Origin: Lineus longissimus
Lineage: Eukaryota; Nemertea; Pilidiophora; Heteronemertea; Lineidae
Direction of reading: 5' to 3'
Assembly (NCBI RefSeq): GCF_910592395.1
Contig: NC_088322.1
Span: forward strand, 1,118,001-1,182,000
DNA: 64,000 nucleotides
Of the stretch, positions 34,201 to 43,795 are shown piece after piece. Position 1 is the first letter of the stretch; each line of letters begins with the position of its first letter. Under the pieces are notes generated by a model. It ran no database searches, was not told where the DNA came from, and saw nothing but the letters and a program-made list of their open reading frames with translations. The position numbers were made by a program, and so were the translations under genes.

Positions 34201-35831
34201 GAGATTGTGCTCAAATATGCCTGCCAGAGGAATACCACCAAATGATTTACGAGATGCTTCATCGAGACATGGGACACTTGGGACCAGATAGGGTGATTGC
34301 CCTCGCACAGGAACGATTCTACTGGCCTGGTATGGGTGAAGATATTACCAGATACATTCAGAAGAGATGTCCTTGCCTCAAAGACAAGAAACCCACGGTG
34401 ACCAGGAGAGCAGAGTTGAAACCGATCGAGACAACTCAACCATTTGAACTGGTAGCAATTGATTATGTACACTTAGAACGCTCAAAAGGAGGATATGAGT
34501 ACATGTTGGTTTTGGTGGACCATTTCACTCGTTTTGTGCAAGTGTACCCAACCAAGAACAAGTCTGGTCGTACAGCAGCGGATAAGATTTTCAATGACTT
34601 CATCCCTCGGTTCGGATTTCCGGGAAAGCTTCATCACGACCAAGGAAGGGAATTTGAAAACCATCTGTTCCATCAGCTTCAGAAGAGATGTGGAATTGGT
34701 AGAAGTCGGACAACACCGTACCACCCTGCTGGCAATGGAACATGCGAAAGGATGAATAGAACTATACTTGGGATGTTGAGGACCCTAAGTGAACAACACA
34801 AGAAGGATTGGAAGAGTCACGTAGACAAGCTAGTACATGCGTACAATTGTACGAAGAATGACTCTACAGGATTCTCCCCTTTCCGTCTTCTGTTTGGTAG
34901 ATCCCCAAGACTTCCAGTTGATTTAGTTTTTGGATGTAATCAAGATGAAGGTTTGGACACAGTGGATAAATGGACCGGTCAACTGAAAGAGGCCTATGAT
35001 ATGGCCAGAGAGAACATAGGAAAATCCAAAGAGAAAGGAAAGAAGAATTATGACAAGCATCTGAGAAGCACAATTTTGAAGGAGGGCGATAGAGTGTTGG
35101 TACGAAATCTCAGTGAAAGGGGAGGCCCTGGAAAAATCAGGTCGTATTGGGAAAAGGATATCCACATTGTGACCAAACGAGTATCGCCAAATGCACCAGT
35201 TTATGAGGTCAAACCGGAGAAAGGGATGGGCAGGACTAGGATTCTACACCGGAATCTACTCTTACAATGCGACGAGCTGCCATTTGAAGGACCACCAATC
35301 AGACGATTGCGAAAACGGAGAGACCGACGACGACCAGAGGTGCATCAAGAGTCTGATGAATTGGATAGCGACATTGAGAGTTCTGATGAGGGATTGGTAC
35401 CAGGATTTCGAAGTGAGGAGACAACTCCAGAAACACGGAACCAAGAACCTACACCGACTGACAATGGCGCGGACATAGAACCGGAGGTAGAAGCAGAACA
35501 AGATGATTCAGAGAATGCAAGGGATGAATCAAGTACCCAGAATTCCGGGACTGAACAATCCAATTCGAGTGATGAGCATTCAAGAGAATCATCCACTGAT
35601 GGACCAGTGGAACGACCGAGACGGCAAGTGAGACCACCACAAACGCTGACGTACAATACGCTAGGGAACCCTACAGTTCAACCAAGAGCATTTCCAGTAA
35701 TGCAAGAACCAAGGGCATATCCAATGGTGCATGGAGTACCTGTTCAGCAGATGGGGGGTTGGCCGTCAGCTCCATGGGGAGGATACCCGATCTTCGTGCA
35801 GTATCCGATCCCAGGCTTTAATGGACACTAG
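31176..35831 (+). CDS. pol: Pol polyprotein with N-terminal MYND finger (PR-RT-RNase H-integrase)
   Basis: About 1551 codons, in the -1 frame of gag; the frame is open from 31137, so it is probably made as a Gag-Pol fusion. Numbering from 31176: a MYND-type zinc finger at 16-54 (C16, C19, C28, C31, C38, C42, H50, C54, with YCSRNCQ and W47); protease DTG at 113-115; RT with the LRLCIDYRAIN motif and catalytic YLDD at 574-577. RNase H follows, starting HTDASGQGLG (Asp753). The integrase zinc finger has H1029 (HRDMGHLG) and a CPC pair rather than the usual C-x2-C. The DDE core is D1096, D1155 and E1191, with 35 residues between the last two. A GPY/F-like module, an acidic Ser/Glu-rich stretch and a Pro/Gly/Trp/Tyr-rich tail close the protein. 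No stops or frameshifts: it looks functional. The MYND finger is not a standard gypsy domain and may bind a proline-rich partner. Confidence 0.95.
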   Translation: MIESKETLSSTSQMCCRTCSAHVDLKRCAGCHGQVLYCSRNCQKQGWGEHRTICQTIQGVGTAMAAQKVQSSHESETVTELTPRNQKRLIKLVGEKCSVSLMVEGQCEEMLWDTGAQVSLVGLNWLRERFPDKDIRPIKELIDETLRVRSASGDDIVFLGYVELEISPPNGQNVAGVPFLVTKAELQSPILGYNVIAHWLNDAGISSIFPTVDKTKVSSVLSVLEKEQHSALGLVKIGKQNVVVPKGKTLKVRCFTRVGAENSNHQAVFSSEGYNHWDGAIQVPQALVKVQRGASCAVTIPISNVSDHDVVLHRGMTVGRLESVRSLITVVPPRDGEKLMEFGREVHGREVGAQEVSIDSRTDKPDSWDPDVELDETVLNPEQITMVREMLRDECHAFAKDENDIGCAPSLQLDIKLKDDFPVSQPYRALPPPLYQEVKDYVTDLLNRNWIQKSTSSYSSPMVCVRKKDNTLRLCIDYRAINQKSFVPQIPMPRIQHEIQTLIGNRFFSVIDQSKAYHRGFVKESCRPYTAFSTPWGLYEWSRIPFGVSGAPGCFQNFMEETLVDLRDKCCIPYLDDCLIFSKTFEQHIEDVRSVLKRLKDKGIKVKPKKCMLFRLEVRFLGQLVSEGGYRMDPADIKPVLALREKEPKTVGVVRQLMGLLGYYRKFIPDFSRRARSLYDLLSEVDSGKEQKSKGRQKKQSRKTKGGGQKASRERIEWRDEHRRTLDELIECLTSTPVMAYPDYEKPFVLHTDASGQGLGAILYQRQADDELRVIAYGSRSLSPAEKNYHLHSGKLEFLALKWAVVERFRDFLYYAPHFDVYTDNNPLTYILTSAKLDATRHRWVGELADFNFTLHYKPGINNTDADVLSRQPLDFEVYMQGCTEAAGPEQLGSVGKALTGEGYEAGLGWIEVLSTNPVGIAEEMESVLDLNNVEVIPTQELARTQDKDSETGLLKRWVSSGERPTKEELRTYRGKLRRKLGTWIRSWDRLHLDSDGILRRTCKLPDSRDCAQICLPEEYHQMIYEMLHRDMGHLGPDRVIALAQERFYWPGMGEDITRYIQKRCPCLKDKKPTVTRRAELKPIETTQPFELVAIDYVHLERSKGGYEYMLVLVDHFTRFVQVYPTKNKSGRTAADKIFNDFIPRFGFPGKLHHDQGREFENHLFHQLQKRCGIGRSRTTPYHPAGNGTCERMNRTILGMLRTLSEQHKKDWKSHVDKLVHAYNCTKNDSTGFSPFRLLFGRSPRLPVDLVFGCNQDEGLDTVDKWTGQLKEAYDMARENIGKSKEKGKKNYDKHLRSTILKEGDRVLVRNLSERGGPGKIRSYWEKDIHIVTKRVSPNAPVYEVKPEKGMGRTRILHRNLLLQCDELPFEGPPIRRLRKRRDRRRPEVHQESDELDSDIESSDEGLVPGFRSEETTPETRNQEPTPTDNGADIEPEVEAEQDDSENARDESSTQNSGTEQSNSSDEHSRESSTDGPVERPRRQVRPPQTLTYNTLGNPTVQPRAFPVMQEPRAYPMVHGVPVQQMGGWPSAPWGGYPIFVQYPIPGFNGH

Positions 35832-36347
35832 ATAGACTATGTTTCTAGACGCATTTCAGGCCAAGGGGTGATTCATGGATTTTGTTAGTGTAAAACATAT
35901 TATCGTATTACGGAACAGGTGTAAATAGATTAAGGATTTAATCATAAATTTGCTTTTCAGGTATATTATACTGTGAAGTAGTATTTTCAGGTGGTCTTTG
36001 TGAGAGTTGAGCCATGACGTAAGATGACCTTATGAAGAAAATAGATTGTCCAAGCGCTTCTAAAGTCATGAGACTAGTTGTACAAGATAAGCGGAATCCA
36101 CCAGATGTTTGCTGAAGAGATTGGCCATTTCTTCAGTTTGTCTTTACCGCCAGGAAGAGGAATGCAGGTATCCTCTAACCTGTAATTCGGTGATGTATAT
36201 TATTTAGAGTAATTTTGCCGTTGGGGTATTTACCAGTATGTTGTACAGCGCCTGTGGAGTAGCATTTTAGATTCAGTTCTTCTTGGGCAAGTATTTTCTG
36301 GAATTGAACTAATGTCGAGGACGACATCATTTTGAACGGGGGGAGAA
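35832..36347 (+). other. 3' untranslated region and polypurine tract
   Basis: 516 bp between the pol stop and the 3' LTR, without an env-like frame or other recognisable gene. It ends in the purine run GGGGGGAGAA (36338-36347) directly before the LTR TG, the expected primer for plus-strand DNA. Confidence 0.85.
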
Positions 36348-37540
36348 TGTGACGGTATGAGTTTATGCGGCGGTATGAGTTTGGAGTCATCGAGAAAAGG
36401 GGGACACATTTTTTTTGGCAAATGAGTGGATCTTGAGCGAAGCACAGAATGACGCGGGGATTACGTTTCTGAGAACGTCGTAGGAATAGTTCGCGCCTGC
36501 ATAGTTCGTTCAGCATATCATTAAAATTGTGTCGCGGAAATTTCGATTTTGTCGTCCGTAATTCTTGAATATTCCCCTCCACTTTCCAGGTAAGTAACCT
36601 TAAATCATTTAGTCATGTGTAGTAAAACTGGTAGATCAGATGTATATTGACATGCAAAAGGTTAGAGATGTTTGTAAATAGTTTTCGGCAAATTTGTTGA
36701 GCGTCGAGCCTCGGGCTGTCAGAATGGCTGGATCAGCTGTGCGCGCTTGAGCGTCAGTCAAGGATTTTGGGCTTCAAACTATTCTTTAATGGGAATGTAA
36801 TGTTCGCAACTATTGTTCAGAGAAGTCACGCTAAGGTATATTTTTGTTGTATAAAGTTTCCATATGTTTGATTAACGTTTCATGTCAGAAACGGGGATTT
36901 TAGTTTCGAACACAGTGTCAACAATGCAACCGCGTTGGTATTGTTGACATCAGGCGACACTCTGATTGGCTGTGGCTGGGGTCACGTCAGCGATGAATAG
37001 GTCAGATGTGCCATATTTGGGAAAGTGCGATGCTGTGATTGGTTGGAAGTTTAAAGGGATTTTAAATACGTCACAGATTTTTGCCATATTTGTAAACCGC
37101 TTTCCGTATTCGGAGAGACGCACGCATTCCAAATGACATGTGAATCAAAATGTGAATCACGGAAATTCTTGGGTTTTTGCGGGTTTTAACACTTTGTGTG
37201 CGGGGATTTCTTGATGTTTTCTCAGGTTTAGGCCTAACTCTGTCAATTTCTTTTAGATTAACTAGCACGGCTAGTCACTCTAATGTTTATTGTATATACT
37301 TGGATTATATAGGCAGTGGGCCTATATCGGGTATAATTACTATAGATATCACTGGTATTTTGATTGTACACATTTCTAAAGGTCAAAGGGCTGTTATGTG
37401 ACAATATTTCTCTTTCATGTATGTATTTCGCCTGCGTAGTTCGTTCAGCATATCATTAAAATTGTGTCGCGGAAATTTCGATTTTGTCGTCCGTAATTCT
37501 TGAATATTCCCCTCCACTATCCAGATCTGTCCAGGTAACA
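36348..37540 (+). repeat. 3' LTR
   Basis: 1193 bp, TGTGACGG to GTAACA, followed by the ACAC target duplication and satellite. It differs from the 5' LTR by A at 36501 and A at 37520. The duplicated 96-bp segments lie at 36494-36589 and 37429-37524, with GTAAGT at 36590. The change at 37520 alters the pyrimidine tract of the acceptor-like site from ACTTTCCAG to ACTATCCAG. Confidence 0.95.
36590..37524 (+). other. Intron-like segment within the 3' LTR
   Basis: This is the counterpart of the 935-bp segment in the 5' LTR, again opening with GTAAGT and closing with CCAG. Its acceptor pyrimidine tract carries one T-to-A change. Confidence 0.45.
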
Positions 37541-37544
37541 ACAC
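37541..37544. repeat. Target site duplication, right (ACAC)
   Basis: ACAC follows the 3' LTR and continues as TAAGAGCAAAAAG, the right half of the 77-bp deletion monomer. Its left half (GAGG) precedes the duplication at 28683. Confidence 0.9.
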
Positions 37545-40500
37545 TAAGAGCAAAAAGAGTGTCCAAGTATCTAGGTATCCACACACTTACAGCTCAGTTT
37601 CTGAATAGCCTACGAGGACGCTAAGAGCGTGCTCTGACTAAGAGTGCTTCGTGAATACGGCCCTGCACACCCGGACACTTAGATACCTAAAAAGAGTGTC
37701 CAAGTATCTAGGTATCCACACACTTATAGCTCAGTTTCTGAATAGCCTACGAGGACGTTAAAAGCGTGCTCTGACTAAGAGTGCTTCGTGAATACGGCCC
37801 TGGACACCCGGACACTTAGATACCTAAAAAGAGTGTCCAAGTATCTAGGTATCCACGCACTTATAGCTCAGTTTCTGAATAGCCTACGAGGACGCTAAGA
37901 GCGTGCTCTGACTAAGAGTGCTTCGTGAATACGGCCCTGGACACCCGGACACTTAGATACCTAAAAAGAGTGTCCAAGTATCTAGGTATCCACACACTTA
38001 TAGCTCAGTTTCTGAATAGGCTACGAGGACGCTAAGAGCGTGCTCTGACTAAGAGTGCTTCGTGAATACGGCCCTAGACACCCGGACACTTAGATACCTA
38101 AAAAGAGTGACCAAGTATCTAGGTATCCACACACTTATAGCTCAGTTTCTGAATAACCTACGAGGACGCTAAGAGCGTGCTCTGACTAAGGGTCCTTCGT
38201 GAATACGGCCCTGGACGCCCGGACACTTAGATACCTAAAAAGAGTGTCCAAGTATCTAGGTATCCACACACTTATAGCTCAGTTTCTGAATAGCCTACGA
38301 GGACACTAAGAGCAAAAAGAGTGTCCAAGTATCTAGGTATCCACACACTTACAGCTCAGTTTCTGAATAGCCTACGAGGACGCTAAGAGCGTGCTCTGAC
38401 TAAGAGTGCTTCGTGAATACGGCCCTGCACACCCGGACACTTAGATACCTAAAAAGAGTGTCCAAGTATCTAGGTATCCACACACTTATAGCTCAGTGTC
38501 TGAATGGCCTACGAGGACGCTAAGAGCGTGCTCTGACTAAGAGTGCTTCGTGAATACGGCCCTGGACACCCGGACACTTAGATACCTAAAAAGAGTGTCC
38601 AGGTATCTAGGTATCCACACACTTATAGCTCAGTTTCTGAATAGCCTACGAGGTCGCTAAGAGCGTGCTCTGACTAAGAGTGCTTCGTGAATACGGCCCT
38701 GGACACCCGGACACTTAGGTACCTAAAAAGAGTGTCCAAGTATCTAGGTATCCACACACTTATAGCTCAGTTTCTGAATAGCCTACGAGGACGCTAAGAG
38801 CGTGCTCTGACTAAGAGTGCTTCGTGAATACGGCCCTAGACACCCGGACACTTAGATACCTAAAAAGAGTGACCAAGTATCTAGGTATCCACACACTTAT
38901 AGCTCAGTTTCTGAATAACCTACGAGGACGCTAAGAGCGTGCTCTGACTAAGGGTGCTTCGTGAATACGGCCCTGGACGCCCGGACACTTAGATACCTAA
39001 AAAGAGTGTCCAAGTATCTAGGTATCCACACACTTATAGCTCAGTTTCTGAATAGCCTACGAGGACACTAAGAGCAAAAAGAGTGTCCAAGTATCTAGGT
39101 ATCCACACACTTACAGCTCAGTTTCTGAATAGCCTACGAGGACGCTATGAGCGTGCTCTGACTAAGAGTGCTTCGTGAATACGGCTCTGCACACCCGGAC
39201 ACTTAGATACCTAAAAAGAGTGTCCAAGTATCTAGGTATCCACACACTTATAGCTCAGTTTCTGAATAGCCTACGAGGACGTTAAGAGCGTGCTCTGACT
39301 AAGAGTGCTTCGTGAATACGGCCCTGGACACCCGGACACTTAGATACCTAAAAAGAGTGTCCAAGTATCTAGGTATCCACGCACTTATAGCTCAGTTTCT
39401 GAATAGCCTACGAGGACGCTAAGAGCGTGCTCTGACTAAGAGTGCTTCGTGAATACGGCCCTGGACACCCGGACACTTAGATACCTAAAAAGAGTGTCCA
39501 AGTATCTAGGTATCCACACACTTATAGCTCAGTTTCTGAATAGGCTACGAGGACGCTAAGAGCGTGCTCTGACTAAGAGTGCTTCGTAAATACGGCCCTA
39601 GACACCCGGACACTTAGATACCTAAAAAGAGTGACCAAGTATCTAGGTATCCACACACTTATAGCTCAGTTTCTGAATAACCTACGAGGACGCTAAGAGC
39701 GTGCTCTGACTAAGGGTGCTTCGTGAATACGGCCCTGGACGCCCGGACACTTAGATACCTAAAAAGAGTGTCCAAGTATCTAGGTATCCACACACTTATA
39801 GCTCAGTTTCTGAATAGCCTACGAGGACACTAAGAGCAAAAAGAGTGTCCAAGTATCTAGGTATCCACACACTTACAGCTCAGTTTCTGAATAGCCTACG
39901 AGGACGCTAAGAGCGTGCTCTGACTAAGAGTGCTTCGTGAATACGGCCCTGCACACCCGGACACTTAGATACCTAAAAAGAGTGTCCAAGTATCTAGGTA
40001 TCCACACACTTATAGCTCAGTTTCTGAATAGCCTACGAGGACGTTAAGAGCGTGCTCTGACTAAGAGTGCTTCGTGAATACGGCCCTGGACACCCGGACA
40101 CTTAGATACCTAAAAAGAGTGTCCAAGTATCTAGGTATCCACGCACTTATAGCTCAGTTTCTGAATAGCCTATGAGGACGCTAAGAGCGTGCTCTGACTA
40201 AAAGTGCTTCGTGAATACGGCCCTGGACACCCGGACACTTAGATACCTAAAAAGAGTGTCCAAGTATCTAGGTATCAACACACTTATAGCTCAGTTGCTC
40301 TGACTAAGAGTGCTTCGTAAATACGGCCCTGGACACCTGGACACTTAGATACCTAAAAAAGAGTGTCCAAGTATCTAGGTATCAACACACTTATAGCTCA
40401 GTTTCTGAATAGCCTACGAGGACGCTAAGAGCGTGCTCTGACTTAGAGTGCTTCGTGAATACGGCCCTGCACACCCGGACACTTAGATACCTAAAAAGAG

Positions 40501-40954
40501 TGTCCAAGTATCTAGGTATCCACACACTTATAGCTCAGTTTCTGAATAGCCTACGAGGACGGCCCTGGACACCCGGACACTTAGATACCTAAAAAGAGTG
40601 TTCAAGTATCTAGGTATCCACACACTTATAGCTCAGTTTCTGAATAGCCTACGAGGACGCTTAGAGCGTGCTCTGACTAAGGGTGCTTCGTGAATACGGC
40701 CCTGGACACCCGGACACTTAGATACCTAAAAAGAGTGTCCAAGTATCTAGGTATCCACACACTTATAGCTCAGTTTCTGAATAGCCTACGAGGACGCTAA
40801 GAGCGTGCTCTGACTAAGAGTGCTTCGTGAATACGGCCCTGGACACCCGGACACTTAGATACCTAAAAAGAGTGTCCAAGTATCTAGGTATCTACACACT
40901 CATAGCTCAGTTTCTGAATAGCCTACGAGGACGCTAAGAGCGTGCTCTGACTGA
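37541..40954 (+). repeat. 137-bp satellite array with 762-bp higher-order repeat
   Basis: The unit of five 137-bp monomers plus one 77-bp monomer (762 bp) recurs: the deletion junction AGAGC-AAAAAG is at about 37551, 38313, 39075 and 39837, exactly 762 bp apart. It also holds one 98-bp monomer (near 40558) and, near 40295, a monomer that jumps from CTCAGTT to GCTCTGAC. Confidence 0.95.
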
Positions 40955-41620
40955 AGGCTTGTACCCACGGGCGCGATTTATTGCCTACAAAACGTCGCTG
41001 CGATATTCCGCCGCGACAAGTCGTTGCGACCCGAATTTCGTAACCTGTTCCGACTGAAGCGTATAATGGAGCGTACTCATGTCAGGTTACGACATAATCT
41101 CTTGCTAATCGACTTCAAGGACTTGCGGAGTTCATTTTGGACACGTTTCACGCGTCATCTTTTTTGTCAGGATCCTTGTATTCCTCCAATCCTTTGTTAT
41201 ATATCCTAGGGAACTTCTCAATCTCCAGGATCAACCGTTCCAAAAAAACGTGTTCAGACATGTCGAGTTGGTGATGACGGACCCAAAATGATGAACAAGT
41301 GAACAGTTGAGGACTATTTGTGGACACAAGCCCGCAAATCATTACGTAATTCTGTCTGTCAATAACCCAAAGGTAGTTACTTGAGTCAAAATGACCTAAC
41401 CGGTCGCCGCGATTTGTCGCATAGATTGCCCTTTTTGCAATCCCAATTACGTAGCGCGCAAGGCCAAGCACGAGAAAGCACGAGAAATCGCTTGGATTTT
41501 GTAGCATCGCTCAAGTGGGAACACATGTACTGAATTGACTAGGAACCATTCTTTGCGATTATCGCTGCGACTTTCCGCGGCGGCAAAAGCAAGGAAAATC
41601 GCGTCCGTGGGTACAAGCCT
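40955..41620 (-). mobile_element. PIF/Harbinger-like TIR element, copy 2
   Basis: 666 bp, at the same satellite position as copy 1. The left target duplication reads TGA instead of TAA (40952-40954) and the right is TAA. The right TIR has CGCGTCCGTGGG, one mismatch to the left. It shares ATTTATTGCC and the TGA stop in the MADF remnant with copy 1, and has a private GCGACCCG. Confidence 0.88.
41148..41261 (-). pseudogene. MADF-domain remnant in TIR element copy 2
   Basis: A 37-codon frame starting MSEHV (His where copy 1 has Leu and later copies Pro) and ending at TGA in place of the family Trp, as in copy 1. Confidence 0.6.
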
Positions 41621-43129
41621 TAAGAGTGCTTCGTGAATACGGCCCTGGACATCCGGACACTTAGATACCTAAAAAGAGTGTCCAAGTATCTAGGTATCCA
41701 CACACTTATAGCTCAGTTTCTGAATAGCCTACGAGGACGCTAAGAGCGTGCTCTGACTAAGAGTGCTTCGTGAATACGGCCCTGGACACCCGGACACTTA
41801 GATACCTAAAAAGAGTGTCCAAGTATCTAGGTATCAACACACTTATAGCTCAGTTTCTGAATAGCCTACGAGGACGGTAAGAGTGTGATCTGACTAAGAG
41901 TGCTTCGTGAATACGGCCCTGCACACCCGGACACTTAGATACCTAAAAGAGTGTCCAAGTATCTAGGTATCCACACACTTATAGCTCAGTTGCTGAATAG
42001 CCTACGAGGACGCTAAGAGCGTGCTCTGACTAAGAGTGCTTCGTGAATACGGCCATGGACACCCGGACACTTAGATACCTAAAAAGAGTGTCCAAGTATC
42101 TAGGTATCCACACACTTATAGCTCAGTTTCTGAATAGCCTACGAGGACGCTAAGAGCGTCCTCTGACTAAGAGTGCTTCGTGAATACGGCCCTGGACACC
42201 CGGACACTTAGATACCTAAAAAGAGTGTCCAAGTATCTAGGTATCCACACGCTTATATCTCATTTTCTGAGTAGCCTACGAGGACGCTAAGAGCGTGCTC
42301 TGACTAAGAGTGCTTCGTGAATACGGCCCTGGACACCCGGACACTTAGATACCTAAAAAGAGTGTCCAAGTATCTAGGTATCCACACACTTATAGCTCAG
42401 TTTCTGAATAGCCTACGAGGACGCTAAGAGCGTGCTCTGACTAAGAGTGCTTCGTGAATACGGCCCTGGACACCCGGACACTTAGATACCTAAAAAGAGT
42501 GTCCAAGTATCTAGGTATCCACACACTTATAGCTAAGTTTCTGAATAGCCTACGAGGACGCAAAGAGCGTGCTCTGACTAAGAGTGCTTCGTGAATACGG
42601 CCCTGGACACCCGGACACTTAGATACCTAAAAAGAGTGTCCAAGTATCTAGGTATCCACACACTTATAGCTCAGTTTCTGAATAGGCTAAGAGGACGCTA
42701 AGAGCGTGCTCTGACTAAGAGTGCTTCGTAAATACGGCCCTGGACACCCGGACACTTAGATACCTAAAAAGAGTGTCCAAGTATCTAGGTATCCACACAC
42801 TTATAGCTCAGTTTCTGAATAGCCTACGAGGACGCTAAGAGCGTGCTCTGACTAAGAGTGCTTCGTGAATACGGCCCTGGACACCCGGACACTTAGATAC
42901 CTAAAAAGAGTGTCCAAGTATCTAGGTATCCACACACTTATAGCTCAGTTTCTGAATAGCCTACGAGGACGCTAAGAGCGTGCTCTGACTAAGAGTGCTT
43001 CGTGAATACGGCCCTGGACACCCGGACACTTAGATACTTAAAAATAGTGTCCAAGTATCTAGGTATCTACACACTCATAGCTCAGTTTCTGAATAGCCTA
43101 CGAGGACGCTAAGAGCGTGCTCTGACTAA
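41621..43129 (+). repeat. 137-bp satellite array between TIR copies 2 and 3
   Basis: About 11 monomers in register. Variants present in order include GTAAGAGTGTGATC, GGCCATGG, the ACGCTTATATCTCATTTTC type, GCTAAGTTTC with GACGCAAAG, and GTAAATACGG; the stretch ends with TCTACACACTCATAG before copy 3. Confidence 0.95.
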
Positions 43130-43795
43130 AGGCTTGTACCCACGGGCGCGATTTATCGCCTACAAAACGTCGCTGCGATATTCCGCCGCGACAAGTCGTT
43201 GCGCTCCGAATTTCGTAACCTGTTCCGACGGAAGCGTATAATGGAGCGTACTCATGTCAGGTTACGACATAATCTCTTGCTAATCGACTTCAAGGACTTG
43301 CGGAGTTCATTTTGGACACGTTGCACGCGTCATCTTTTTTGTCAGGATCCTTGTATTCCTCCAATCCTTTGTTATATATCCTAGGGAACTTCTCAATCTC
43401 CAGGATCAACCGTTCCAAAAAAACGGGTTCAGACATGTCGAGTTGGTGATGACGGACCCAAAATGATGAACAAGTGAACAGTTGAGGACTATTTGTGGAC
43501 ACAAGCCCGCAAATCATTACGTAATTCTGTCTGTCAATAACCCAAAGGTAGTTACTTGAGTCAAAATGACCTAACCGGTCGCCGCGATTTGTCGCATAGA
43601 TTGCCCTTTTTGCAATCCCAATTACGTAGCGCGCAAGGCCAAGCACGAGAAAGCACGAGAAATCGCTTGGATTTTGTAGCATCGCTCAAGTGGGAACACA
43701 TGTACTGAATTGACTAGGAACCATTCTTTGCGATTATCGCTGCGACTTTCCGCGGCGGCAAAAGCAAGGAAAATCGCGTCCGTGGGTACAAGCCT
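43130..43795 (-). mobile_element. PIF/Harbinger-like TIR element, copy 3
   Basis: 666 bp, TAA on both sides (43127-43129 and 43796-43798). It has the derived states ATTTATCGCC and GCGCTCCG shared by copies 3-10, plus a private CCGACGGAAG. Confidence 0.88.
43290..43436 (-). pseudogene. MADF-domain remnant in TIR element copy 3
   Basis: A 48-codon frame starting MSEPV. The TGA of copies 1 and 2 is TGC (Cys) here, so the frame runs 11 codons further (CNVSKMNSASP) before a new stop. The family Trp is lost and the domain remains half length. Confidence 0.6.

Larger units (their letters stand above)
28687..37540 (+). mobile_element. Complete Ty3/gypsy LTR retrotransposon with a MYND-finger pol
   Basis: An 8854-bp element: LTR, primer binding site, gag, pol in the -1 frame, polypurine tract, LTR. 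The two 1193-bp LTRs differ at two positions that I can find (G at 28840 versus A at 36501; T at 29859 versus A at 37520), and both reading frames are intact, so insertion was recent and the copy may be mobile. The order PR-RT-RNase H-integrase identifies Ty3/gypsy (Metaviridae). There is no env. It sits in a 77-bp deletion monomer of the satellite. Unusual points are a MYND zinc finger ahead of protease and a splice-like duplication within each LTR. Confidence 0.97.

Noticed and set aside
35832-36347. Possible env gene after pol
   Set aside because: No open frame of useful length and no signal peptide or membrane segment before the 3' LTR.
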